The notes below the pieces were generated by a model. That model did not search any database. It worked only from the letters and a program-made list of their open reading frames with translations, and was not told where the DNA came from. A stretch of 64,000 nucleotides of DNA, from contig JAFEEF010000002.1 of NCBI GenBank assembly GCA_018241265.1, positions 124,001-188,000 of the forward strand. Direction: 5' to 3'. The DNA comes from Pseudomonadota bacterium. GTDB taxonomy: Bacteria; Pseudomonadota; Gammaproteobacteria; Burkholderiales; Burkholderiaceae_C. Made by a program: the position numbers and the translations under genes. Of this stretch, positions 35,369 through 43,390 are shown piece after piece (position 1 is the stretch's first letter; each line of letters begins with the position of its first letter).

Positions 35369-36615
35369 GCGGACGTGACCTCTGCGACACGGCGCTTCGA
35401 GCCCGCCGTGAGGAATGCGCGTTGAAACTCGCCCGGCGTCGTCAGCCGTCCGATCAGCGCGAGGAAGGCTTGCTGCAGCGCCGGCTCGGCGCAGATCTGG
35501 CGATGCACCGCATCGATCGTGGTCTGCGACTTGCCGATGCGCGAGTCGGCGGCGATGCCGTGCGCGCGCGGCGCGAAGAATGCGTGGAAGCGCTCGGCGT
35601 AGCGCGCGACCGGCGCCGTCAGGTCGTCGCCTGCGGCGAGCGCGGCGCCGACTTCGTCGGCGAGCATGTCGGCCGCGATCATCGCGAATGCGCAGCCCGA
35701 GCCGCTCATCGGGTCGAGCGACATGGCCGCATCGCCCACGAAGGGCACGCCTTCGGCCGCGCCGTGGCGCAGCACGCTCGGGTAGTCGAGATAGCCGTGC
35801 ACGTCGGACGCGACCCGTGCCCGCGACAGATCGGGCGACTGCGGATAGTCCAGGAAGACGTCGACGAGCGCGCGCGCCCGGTCGCCGGGCGTACGACCCG
35901 CGAGCGGCAGATGCTTGGGCATGAAGGCCGCGAGCAGCGCGCGCCGGCGGCCCAGCGGGTAGTAGAAGATCGCTTCGTCGTGCGCGCCGACGATGTAGAG
36001 CGTGCGGTCGTGCGGCGCCGCCGGCACGTCCTCGAAGTAGGCGAAGGAGCAGGTGCGGTCGTTCTCGCCGCGCATCAGTGCGCGGTTGTCGAGCTGCCGC
36101 GCGAGTTGCGAGCCGCGGCCGTCCGCGGCGACCAGCAGCCGGCAGCGGAAGCGCTCGCGCGCGCCGTCGGCGTCCAGCTCGACGGTCCAGGTGCCGTCGG
36201 CGGCGCGGTCGGCCGAGACGAAGGCCGCGGCCAGCCGCACGTCGACGCGGCTGCTCGCGCGCAGATGCGCCATCAGGTAGGGGTCGAGCAGCCGCCGTTC
36301 GACGTTGAGCGCGCTCAGCGTGCCGGCCGCGTCGTAGGCGTGGCCGGGCGGGTCGATCATGCCGACGCGCGTACGCACCGCCATCTTGGTCGGCACGGCG
36401 CCCGCCGCCAGCAAGCCTTGCTCGAGGCCCAGCTTGCGCAGCACGGGCATCGCGACCGGCTGGATGCAGTGCGTGCAAAGCAGCTTGTAGCTGGCGTCGC
36501 CGGCCTTCTTGTCGGCGATCGCTACGCGCAGCCCGCGACGCGCGAACGACAAGGCAGCGATCGAGCCGCCTATGCCTGCGCCCATCACGAACACGTCGAC
36601 GAAGTTCGGCTCCAT
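35365..36615 (-). CDS. FAD-dependent monooxygenase (group A, PHBH-like fold)
   Basis: A 416-residue flavoprotein: GxGxxG at 12-17 (MGAGIGGSIAAL), the FAD-binding RGSQLARQL region and the GD motif FVGDAAMSLDPMSGSG near 290. No tryptophan-halogenase motifs (WxWxIP, lysine signature) are visible, so hydroxylation or oxidation rather than halogenation is likely. The start at 36615 lies two bases after the upstream stop; alternative ATGs at 36627 and 36642 would overlap that gene. The role might be oxidation of a hydrazine or aromatic unit; this is inference. Confidence 0.82.
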   Translation of the reverse strand: MEPNFVDVFVMGAGIGGSIAALSFARRGLRVAIADKKAGDASYKLLCTHCIQPVAMPVLRKLGLEQGLLAAGAVPTKMAVRTRVGMIDPPGHAYDAAGTLSALNVERRLLDPYLMAHLRASSRVDVRLAAAFVSADRAADGTWTVELDADGARERFRCRLLVAADGRGSQLARQLDNRALMRGENDRTCSFAYFEDVPAAPHDRTLYIVGAHDEAIFYYPLGRRRALLAAFMPKHLPLAGRTPGDRARALVDVFLDYPQSPDLSRARVASDVHGYLDYPSVLRHGAAEGVPFVGDAAMSLDPMSGSGCAFAMIAADMLADEVGAALAAGDDLTAPVARYAERFHAFFAPRAHGIAADSRIGKSQTTIDAVHRQICAEPALQQAFLALIGRLTTPGEFQRAFLTAGSKRRVAEVTSA

Positions 36616-36617
36616 GC

Positions 36618-37085
36618 TCAGACCCATCCGCTGAAACGGCATTGCAGGTACTCTTCGGCGGCCGCGAGGCCGCGGCCCGAGGCCATCGTGGTGGCCACCC
36701 AGGCCTGCCGCTCGTGCAGGTAGACCGCCATCTCCCAGATGCAGGCGAACAGCTCGAGGCGCTCGCAGCGCGGTGCATCGGCCGGGCCCGTCACGCGATA
36801 CGACTCGCTCATCAGGTTGTTGCCGTCGTACCAGCGGCCGATCAGCAGATAGGTGCCGTCGCGCGCGGTGTGCAGCATGGAGAAGCCGAGCCCGTGCCAG
36901 CGGTCGTCGACGGCAGGCACGAGCCTGTCGGCGAGCAGCCGCCGCTGGTCGTAGGGCTCGACGTCGCAGCGCTCGGCCGCGCCGGGGTGGGCGATCCGGT
37001 AGGGCTTGATGCGATAGCCGGCCACCGCCGCGACGGGGTCGGGCGACACTGCGCGGAGTTCGTAGGCGAAGACGTCCCGCTTCAT
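36618..37085 (-). CDS. Hypothetical protein between monooxygenase and aminotransferase
   Basis: A 155-residue soluble protein with no recognised domain. It begins MKRDVFAYELRAVSPDP, has a central DRWHGLGFSMLHTARDGTYLLIGRWYDGNNLMSESY and ends EEYLQCRFSGWV; it is rich in aromatic residues, especially tryptophan. The start overlaps the aminotransferase stop by four bases. It could be a small enzyme or ligand-binding protein. Position within the operon suggests a role in the same pathway; I do not recognise it. Confidence 0.75.
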   Translation of the reverse strand: MKRDVFAYELRAVSPDPVAAVAGYRIKPYRIAHPGAAERCDVEPYDQRRLLADRLVPAVDDRWHGLGFSMLHTARDGTYLLIGRWYDGNNLMSESYRVTGPADAPRCERLELFACIWEMAVYLHERQAWVATTMASGRGLAAAEEYLQCRFSGWV

Positions 37086-38458
37086 GGAGCGGCTCCCTCG
37101 GCGGCGGCGATGGCCGGTTCTTCGTGCTTCGCCGGGTGAACGTGCGTCCTTCGCGCGCCGGCGTGCGATGCCTGTGTGCGGAGGCTCGACGTACCGGCCT
37201 TCGTACGCGTGGGCGCGATCGTCTGCTCGATCGCCTCGGCGACAGCGGCCAGCGCTTCGCGCATCAAGCTCGGCCGCATCGTCAGCGCCGGCATGAACTT
37301 CACGACCTCGCCGCGCGGGCCGCTGGTCTCGAGGATCACGCGGCGTTCGAATGCCAGGCGGCACACGTCGGATGCGACCGCGCCGTCGGACATCTCGAGC
37401 CCGCGCATCAGGCCCCTGCCGCGCGGCCGCGATGCCGGATGGGCCGCGGAGACATCGGCGATCCATGCGTCGAGGATGGCCTCGATCTCGCGCCGGTTGT
37501 CCTGGAACTCGGCGGTCTTGCGGACCTGCAACGCGGCGGCGGCGGCGACGAAGGCGTGGTTGTTGCCGCGGAAGGTGCCGTTGTGCTCGCCCGGTTCCCA
37601 GCAGTCGATCGCCTCCCGGATCATCAGGACCGACATCGGCAGGCCGTAGCCGCTCAGGCTCTTGGACAGGCAGACGATGTCGGGCTCGATGCCCGCTGCG
37701 CTGTAGCTGAAGAACGGTCCGCAGCGGCCGCAGCCGGCCTGGATGTCGTCGACGATCAGCAGGATGTCGCGCCGCCGGCAGAGCGCGGCGAGGTTTCGCA
37801 GCCAGGGGTCCGATGCGACCTTGAGTCCGCCTTCGCCCTGGACCGTCTCGAGGATGAAGGCCGCGGGCAGCTCGTAGCCGCTGCCCGGATCGTCCAGGTA
37901 GCGCTCGATCATCGCGACCGTGTCCGTGCCGGTGCCGAAGTAGCCGTCGTAGGGGTAGCGGTCGACGCCGTCGAGCGGCAGGCCGCCGGCCCGCCGTTTC
38001 GACACCGAGCCCGTCGCGGCGAGTGCGCCCAGCGACACGCCGTGGAATGCATTGGTGAAGGCGCCGATGCGCGTGCGTCCGGTGGCCTTGCGCGCGAGCT
38101 TCAGCGCCGCCTCGACCGCGTTGGTGCCGGTCGGGCCGGTGAACATCAGGCGATACGGCTGCGCATGCGTGGCCGTCACGAGCTGCATGAACTCGGCGAT
38201 GAACTCCGCCTTGGCGGAGGTGTGCAGGTCGATCGCCTGCGCGATGTAGTCGCCGTCGATGTAGTCGAGCAGCTTGCGCTTGATGGCCGGGTGGTTGTGG
38301 CCGTAGTTCAGGCTGCCCGCGGCCGACAGCAGGTCGATGTACCGGGTGCCGGCGACGTCCCACATCAGCTCGTTGCGCGCGCGTGCGAAGACGACCGGGA
38401 AGTGCCGGCAGTAGTAGCGCACGTTCGACTCGGCGCGAGCGAAGATCTCGATGTTCAT
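37082..38458 (-). CDS. Diaminobutyrate-2-oxoglutarate aminotransferase (EctB/Dat-like)
   Basis: A 458-residue class III PLP enzyme. The start resembles EctB (FARAESNVRYYCRHFPVVFARA), with TGPTGTNAVEAALKLARK, AFTNAFHGVSLGALAATG, DDIQAGCGRCG and the PLP lysine in CLSKSLSGYG. EctB makes L-2,4-diaminobutyrate from aspartate semialdehyde. No ectA or ectC is present, so it feeds Dab to the NRPS (or to another tailoring step) rather than ectoine. The C-terminal 50 residues beyond the domain are basic and histidine-rich. It overlaps the binding-protein gene by one base (TGATG). Confidence 0.9.
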   Translation of the reverse strand: MNIEIFARAESNVRYYCRHFPVVFARARNELMWDVAGTRYIDLLSAAGSLNYGHNHPAIKRKLLDYIDGDYIAQAIDLHTSAKAEFIAEFMQLVTATHAQPYRLMFTGPTGTNAVEAALKLARKATGRTRIGAFTNAFHGVSLGALAATGSVSKRRAGGLPLDGVDRYPYDGYFGTGTDTVAMIERYLDDPGSGYELPAAFILETVQGEGGLKVASDPWLRNLAALCRRRDILLIVDDIQAGCGRCGPFFSYSAAGIEPDIVCLSKSLSGYGLPMSVLMIREAIDCWEPGEHNGTFRGNNHAFVAAAAALQVRKTAEFQDNRREIEAILDAWIADVSAAHPASRPRGRGLMRGLEMSDGAVASDVCRLAFERRVILETSGPRGEVVKFMPALTMRPSLMREALAAVAEAIEQTIAPTRTKAGTSSLRTQASHAGARRTHVHPAKHEEPAIAAAEGAAP

Positions 38459-39591
38459 CAGCTCTCCAGCGTGCAAGGCGTGTCGGTGGCGGCGGCAACG
38501 CGCGCCGCGACGGCGGCGGTCGGCTGCGTGCGAGGCCGGCCGGCGAGCTGCAGCGTCCAGCGATGGCCGGTCAGTTGGCGCGATGCGTTCCAGCACAACG
38601 CGCCGAACGGCGTGAGCCACGTGCGCGACGCGATGGAGGCGCCGATCGCGTCGGCGCCGCGCCGGCCTGCTTGCCAGGCGGCCGCGAAGGCGCGCATCGC
38701 GAGGTAGGACGTCTCGAAATAGGCGCCCGGCTCGCGGCCCATCCAGCGCGCGGCGCACGCGCGCAGTGCAGTCGCAGACCGGTCGACCAGGGTGTCGCCG
38801 GTGCGTTCCAGGTAGGCGACGTGGCTGCGGGCGGCCAGGCGCGGCGCGCTCAGGAACTCGGCGCCATAGCACTCGTCGGCGAAGACCAACGGCGTCGATG
38901 CAGGAACGAAGGCGTCGTCGGCCAGCACGCGTGCGGCGAATTCCTTGCTGCCGAAGACGTAGGCGAGGTCGGCCGTGTGATCGATCGCGGGCCATGCCGG
39001 TGTCGTGGTACCGGTCCGCGCTACCTCGCCGTCGATCCGTGCCACGCAGCGGCGTGCGCCCAACGACGCGTCCAATCCCTGCGCCAGGTCGGCACCGTAG
39101 TTGTCGGTCTGCGCGACGATCGCGATGCAGGCGGCCTGCGCTGCCGCGTCCGCAAGGCACTGCAGTTGCTCGCAGTCGCGGCCGAAGCATTGCCAGGTGG
39201 TAGGCGCGTCGGCCGCGCAGAGGCTCGTGGCCGATGTCCCTGGCGCCAGGAACAGCACGCCGTGCCGGCCGTAGATGCGGCTCGCCGGCACCGCCGTGCG
39301 TGCGCCGTAGTGCCCGAGCACGACGTCGGCGCCCCATGCGACTGCCGCTTCGGCGACTTGCGCGGCGGTCGACGCGTCGCGTGCATCGTCCGCCAGCGCG
39401 ATGCGCGCGCCCACGCCGGCATCGGCCAGCGCGAGCGCACCGGCGGCCAGCAGGTCTTCGACGTTCGGGCCGGCGCTGTCGACGAGCACGATCGACGGGG
39501 CATCGGCCATCGATGGCGGCGCCGCGAACCATGCAGGGCATGCGTAGCCGGGGATGCCCAGCGTGCTGATGGATGTCTGCAGACCTTGCAT
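38458..39591 (-). CDS. LivJ-like periplasmic-binding-fold protein lacking a signal peptide
   Basis: A 377-residue protein with the fold of branched-chain amino-acid binding proteins (Peripla_BP_6 type): LAAGALALADAGVG, VVLGHYGARTAVPASRIYGRHGVLFLAPG, CIAIVAQTDNYGADLAQGL and LAYVFGSKEFAARVL. The N-terminus (MQGLQTSISTLGIPGYA) is not a signal peptide, so it appears cytosolic, like AmiC-type sensors. No permease or ATPase genes accompany it. It overlaps genes on both sides by one base. It may sense or sequester a pathway intermediate or act as a non-catalytic partner. Confidence 0.75.
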   Translation of the reverse strand: MQGLQTSISTLGIPGYACPAWFAAPPSMADAPSIVLVDSAGPNVEDLLAAGALALADAGVGARIALADDARDASTAAQVAEAAVAWGADVVLGHYGARTAVPASRIYGRHGVLFLAPGTSATSLCAADAPTTWQCFGRDCEQLQCLADAAAQAACIAIVAQTDNYGADLAQGLDASLGARRCVARIDGEVARTGTTTPAWPAIDHTADLAYVFGSKEFAARVLADDAFVPASTPLVFADECYGAEFLSAPRLAARSHVAYLERTGDTLVDRSATALRACAARWMGREPGAYFETSYLAMRAFAAAWQAGRRGADAIGASIASRTWLTPFGALCWNASRQLTGHRWTLQLAGRPRTQPTAAVAARVAAATDTPCTLES

Positions 39592-40895
39592 CACGCCACC
39601 TCTCGGTGTGCCATCCAATCGCGACAGCGGAACGCCAGCGTCGCAGCGGCAAGCAACGGTTGATGCAGCCGTCGAGGCGGCGAGGCGCCGTGGCCGATCG
39701 CATGCAAGGCGAGGGCTGGCGTCTCGCGTCCCGCCAGCCAGCGTCCCGCCATCCGGCCGAGCGCGATCGATGTCGGTATGCCGTGGCCGCAGTAGCCGCC
39801 GGCGAAATAGAGCCGGCCTTCGCGTGCCAGGATCGGCAGCATGCTCATCGTGAAGCCCAGCGTACCGGGCCACGCATGGCTGATCGCCAACGGCCCGGCG
39901 CATGGCGAGATCCATGCGGCGCTGCGTTCGGAAAGCCGTCGGCGTGCGCCGCGCTGACGTTCCGGCGCAAGGAGGCTGTTGCGGCCGCCGATCAGCAAGC
40001 GCCCGTCGGCCAGCACGCGGAAGTAGCGCTTGAACGACTCCGACGTTTCGATCGCTGCGCCGGTCGGGCTCAAGCGCCGTGCCGTCGCGGCCATCGGCTC
40101 GGTCACGAGCAATGCGCTGCCGACCGGGAAGACGCGGCGGGCCCAGGGGCTCGCGAGCCGGTCCGCATAGCCGTCGAGTGCGATGAAGGCCTGGCGTGCG
40201 GTGATGCGGCGCAGGCCCACCTGCAGCGACGCGCAAGCGGCGTCGGGCTGCGCGCCATCGATCGCATCCACGGCCGCCGGGCAGACGATGGCACCGCCCG
40301 CGGCCCGATAGGCTTGCACGAGCGCATCGACCAGCCGCGCCGGATCGAGTCCCCAGGTCAGCGGGTCGTACAGGCCGCCGTGGTAGCCGACCAGGCCGGT
40401 GTAGCGATCGAGCTCGTTCCTGGGCACCGCTTGCAACGCCCAGCCGAAGCGCGCTCGCTCCTGCTCGGCCTTGCGTCGCTGCGCCTCGGCATGCTTTGCG
40501 GAGACGGCCAGCGTGATGCGCCCGGTCTGCGCGAGCCCGCAATCGCAGCCTTCGTCTGCGATGAAGGCGACGGCCTGCCGCGCTGCGGCGATCGAGGCGC
40601 GCCACAGATCCTGCGCCGCGGCCACGCCCATCGCGGCCACGCAGCGCTCGTAGCTGCGCGTCGCGCCGGCGGTGATGTAGCCGGCATTGCGGGTCGACGC
40701 GCCTGCGCCCGGAAACAGCGCTTCGAAAATGGCCACGCGCAGGCCTTGGCGCGCAGCGGTCAAGCCGGTGACGAGCCCGGTCAGCCCGCCGCCGACGATC
40801 GCGAGGTCGAGCCGGCCCTCGGGCCAGGGGTCGGACGCGACCGCGCGCAACGGCGCGAGTTGCCAGTACGGGGCGGTCCAGGCGTCGGTCGTCAT
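39591..40895 (-). CDS. DAO/glycine-oxidase-like FAD oxidoreductase
   Basis: A 434-residue flavoenzyme: LAIVGGGLTGLVTGLTAAR at 31-49 binds FAD, then GAGASTRNAGYITAGAT, and the C-terminal LYFAGGYCGHGIPTSIALGRMAG closes the FAD site. This is the DAO family that oxidises secondary or primary amines next to a carboxylate. In s56-p1, triacsin and pyrazomycin/formycin pathways an enzyme of this type cleaves the N-N-linked lysine adduct to free a hydrazino acid. Its place three genes after the N-hydroxylase/cupin/MetRS-like trio supports that role here (inference). It overlaps the LivJ-like gene by one base. Confidence 0.87.
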   Translation of the reverse strand: MTTDAWTAPYWQLAPLRAVASDPWPEGRLDLAIVGGGLTGLVTGLTAARQGLRVAIFEALFPGAGASTRNAGYITAGATRSYERCVAAMGVAAAQDLWRASIAAARQAVAFIADEGCDCGLAQTGRITLAVSAKHAEAQRRKAEQERARFGWALQAVPRNELDRYTGLVGYHGGLYDPLTWGLDPARLVDALVQAYRAAGGAIVCPAAVDAIDGAQPDAACASLQVGLRRITARQAFIALDGYADRLASPWARRVFPVGSALLVTEPMAATARRLSPTGAAIETSESFKRYFRVLADGRLLIGGRNSLLAPERQRGARRRLSERSAAWISPCAGPLAISHAWPGTLGFTMSMLPILAREGRLYFAGGYCGHGIPTSIALGRMAGRWLAGRETPALALHAIGHGASPPRRLHQPLLAAATLAFRCRDWMAHREVA

Positions 40896-40902
40896 GTCGG
40901 TC

Positions 40903-41442
40903 TCAGTGCGGGCGCCTGAGGACGCAGGGTAGTCCGGCCGCGTCGAACGGCGACGCGAAGTTGAACGCCGTGGCCGTTGCGCCGTGGTCGTGCAGGTGCG
41001 CGAGCCGTCTGCAGGCCTGACGCCAGTTCGGCTGCTCGTCGGCGGCCACCCACCAGGCGCAATAGATCGGCCATGCCTGCGCGCCGAACCAATCGGCCTT
41101 GCGCTTGAGCGCTTCGCGGTGCAAGGGGCTGCGGTAGGCGAAGCGCGCGATGCTGTCGAGGCTGTCCCACAGCGACAGCGTCTGCGCTTGCGCGCTGTGG
41201 CCGGGCGCAATGCCGCCGAGGTAGAAGCGTGGTACCGCGAACGGACCCCATTCGGCCCAGTCCTTCTGGAAGTTGGTCATCCACGGCATGTCGTCGCGCG
41301 GCTTCGCGCGCGCGATGAATCCGTCCGCCTGTTCGGCCTCGGCGAACACGTCGGGCGTGCGGTCGTCGAATTCCTGAACCGACGCGTCGCCGTACGGCGC
41401 GCGCATGATCGAGAACGTCATGAAGGCGACGCGCGGTTTCAT
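40903..41442 (-). CDS. DUF3291 protein (dimeric alpha-beta barrel fold)
   Basis: A 179-residue protein. The C-terminal half has TLSLWDSLDSIARFAYRSP, HREALKRKADWF and AWWVAADEQPNW, matching DUF3291, a relative of antibiotic-biosynthesis-monooxygenase folds. The N-terminus MKPRVAFMTFSIMRAPYG is the expected first strand. It overlaps the MetRS-like gene by four bases, between it and the DAO. Function unproven; small ABM-like proteins may act as cofactorless oxygenases or bind product. Confidence 0.8.
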   Translation of the reverse strand: MKPRVAFMTFSIMRAPYGDASVQEFDDRTPDVFAEAEQADGFIARAKPRDDMPWMTNFQKDWAEWGPFAVPRFYLGGIAPGHSAQAQTLSLWDSLDSIARFAYRSPLHREALKRKADWFGAQAWPIYCAWWVAADEQPNWRQACRRLAHLHDHGATATAFNFASPFDAAGLPCVLRRPH

Positions 41443-42983
41443 GCGGCCTCGACGCGCAGGAAGAGCTCGGCCGGCAATGGCGCGATCCGCTCGACGTCGG
41501 CTTCGTCGAGCGCGCCGATCGCATGGGTCGACACCGCGGCGAACATGCGCTGGGCGACGCCGGGTGCGATCGGGTACATCGCTTGCGCCAAGCACTTCAC
41601 GAGGTAGGCGATGCCGCGGAACTGCGTCGCGTCGGCGGGCGACTCCAGGCTGTCGAGCAGGTAGGCCTGCAGATGCAGAATATCCTCGGCCGCCTGGCGC
41701 AAATGGAAGCGCTTGGCGCCGTAGCTGGCGAGCACGCGCCGCAGCGCATGGCGTCCGGCCGCGGTCAGCGCGACGTCGGCTGCGACGCTTCGATCGGGCA
41801 GCTCGGCGAGCCGCTCGTTGAACAGCCGCGCGATGCGGCGCCACGGCGCCGCCAGTCGGCTTTCGACGACCCGGGCCATTTCCGGCTCGTTGAAGTTGCC
41901 CTTCTCGAATCCGGGCGAGTTCAGCGCGCAGAAGAGGCGCACGGCGTCGGGGTCGTGGCGCTGCGCCACGTCGCCGGCCCACAACACATGGTTCGCGCTG
42001 GTCGAGAACTTGCCGTGGTCGAGGTTGTAGAACTCGTTGATCACGACGGCATGCGGCGCCCACTGCATGCAGTCGGCTGCGTCCATCAATGCGACGTGCA
42101 CGATGGCGTAGAAGTACGAGTTGTCGTAGCCGAAGAAGTTGACGACCTGCGGCGTCGCCGTGCCCGGCAGATGGGTGGCGGCGCGCTCGTAGCAATAGAC
42201 GAAGTTCGACATCACTTCGGCCCAAGGATTGATCACCTGGCCGACGAACTGCGGATGGTCGACCGCCACGCCCCAGTCGCCCGGGAGGCTGACCGGAAAG
42301 TCCGCCAGCGGCGCGCGCAGCGCGTCTTCGACCAGCCAGCGATAGCGCGGCCGGTGGCGCGTGTTGGCCGCGTGGTAGCGCGCGATCGCATCGCGGTGCC
42401 GTTCGACTTCGAGCACGAGCACGTCGACCGTCTTCGCCACGAGTCCGGTGTCGCCGGTCAGCGTGTCGCGCGGAGACAGCAGCGTCTGCGCCGTGTTCGG
42501 GAAGGCGCAGGCTTCGCAGATGCCGCACTTGCATCGGTCCAGACAGCGCGGGCAGTAGCCTGACACGCCGGCCTCGTCGAGCATGGCCTTGCGCGCCGGC
42601 GAGTAGAAGAAAGTGAACGGCTTGCGCACGAGCAGGCCGCGCTCGTACATCGCCACGAACATGCGGCGGGTGTAGTCGGCCGTGGCCGCATCGGGCGACA
42701 GGAACTCGCCGACGTCGCAGCCGTAGAGGTCGAGCGTGCGGCGTATGTCGGCGGTCCAGGTCGACGCCAATTCGGCCGGATCGCGGCCCTGGCGTTGCGC
42801 GGTCACGCGCACATACGACTGGTTGACGTCGCTGTACGACGTCACGAAGGTCGGATGGCCAGCGAGCCGGGATGCCTTGGTGTAGGCGTCGCTTGCGAGA
42901 AACGGCCCGGCCAGATGCCCGACGTGCAGGCCGCCATTGGGAGTCGGAGGCGGCAGGGTCACGATGCAGCTGCGTTGGGTCAT
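41439..42983 (-). CDS. Methionyl-tRNA-synthetase-like enzyme, probable hydrazine synthetase subunit
   Basis: A 514-residue class I aminoacyl-tRNA-synthetase paralogue. The HIGH motif is HVGH at 20-23, a cysteine cluster CPRCLDRCKCGICEAC lies at about 140-160 (the MetRS zinc knuckle), and KMSKS appears as KFSTS at 325-329. It is a paralogue, not the housekeeping MetRS, since it sits in a biosynthetic operon next to a cupin gene. In Spb40, Tri28 and PyrN/ForK a cupin fused to such a domain couples N6-hydroxylysine with an amino acid through an N-N bond. Here the parts are separate, overlapping genes. A longer start at 43016 would run into the cupin. Confidence 0.88.
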   Translation of the reverse strand: MTQRSCIVTLPPPTPNGGLHVGHLAGPFLASDAYTKASRLAGHPTFVTSYSDVNQSYVRVTAQRQGRDPAELASTWTADIRRTLDLYGCDVGEFLSPDAATADYTRRMFVAMYERGLLVRKPFTFFYSPARKAMLDEAGVSGYCPRCLDRCKCGICEACAFPNTAQTLLSPRDTLTGDTGLVAKTVDVLVLEVERHRDAIARYHAANTRHRPRYRWLVEDALRAPLADFPVSLPGDWGVAVDHPQFVGQVINPWAEVMSNFVYCYERAATHLPGTATPQVVNFFGYDNSYFYAIVHVALMDAADCMQWAPHAVVINEFYNLDHGKFSTSANHVLWAGDVAQRHDPDAVRLFCALNSPGFEKGNFNEPEMARVVESRLAAPWRRIARLFNERLAELPDRSVAADVALTAAGRHALRRVLASYGAKRFHLRQAAEDILHLQAYLLDSLESPADATQFRGIAYLVKCLAQAMYPIAPGVAQRMFAAVSTHAIGALDEADVERIAPLPAELFLRVEAA

Positions 42984-43390
42984 GGCTTGCTCCCGTTCCG
43001 GCCACCCTTGTCCCAATACACGTCGATCATTTCGAAGGCCTCCAGGCTGGAGAGATTGCGGATCGAGTGGCGAGCGAACCGCGGGATGTAGGCGACGTCA
43101 CCCTTGCGCAGGTTCGCCGTCTCGCCTTCCAACGTCAGCACGGCACTGCCCGACACGACGATGAAGGTCTCTTCTTCGTCGTGCTCGTGCTCGTCGACAT
43201 CGACGCCCGGATCGAGGCGCACCCAGATCACGCCGAACTCGGTGACCGGCCGATGCGTCTCGACTCGGCCCGGCCAGGGAAAGAGGCGCCGGAGCTTGCA
43301 GTTGTATTCGTCGCTGAACGCGGCATGCTCGCCGCGACGTATCAGCGATGCCAACTGCAACCGGTCCGCCAAGCTGTCGGTCGCGCTCAT
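42980..43390 (-). CDS. Cupin protein, probable N-N bond-forming subunit
   Basis: A 136-residue single-domain cupin. Motif 1 is complete: G62-x5-H68-x-H70-x3-E74-x6-G81 (DEHEHDEEETFIVVSG), and motif 2 gives H108 and N112 (PRFARHSIRN), so three histidines and a glutamate can bind a metal. In known hydrazine synthetases the cupin domain rearranges an ester of N-hydroxylysine and an amino acid to the N-N product. The gene overlaps the N-hydroxylase stop and the MetRS-like start, giving the order hydroxylase-cupin-MetRS-like. Confidence 0.88.
   Translation of the reverse strand: MSATDSLADRLQLASLIRRGEHAAFSDEYNCKLRRLFPWPGRVETHRPVTEFGVIWVRLDPGVDVDEHEHDEEETFIVVSGSAVLTLEGETANLRKGDVAYIPRFARHSIRNLSSLEAFEMIDVYWDKGGRNGSKP

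Noticed and set aside
35365-36615. Flavin-dependent halogenase
   Set aside because: Lacks the WxWxIP motif and the catalytic-lysine signature; the GD motif fits group A hydroxylases.
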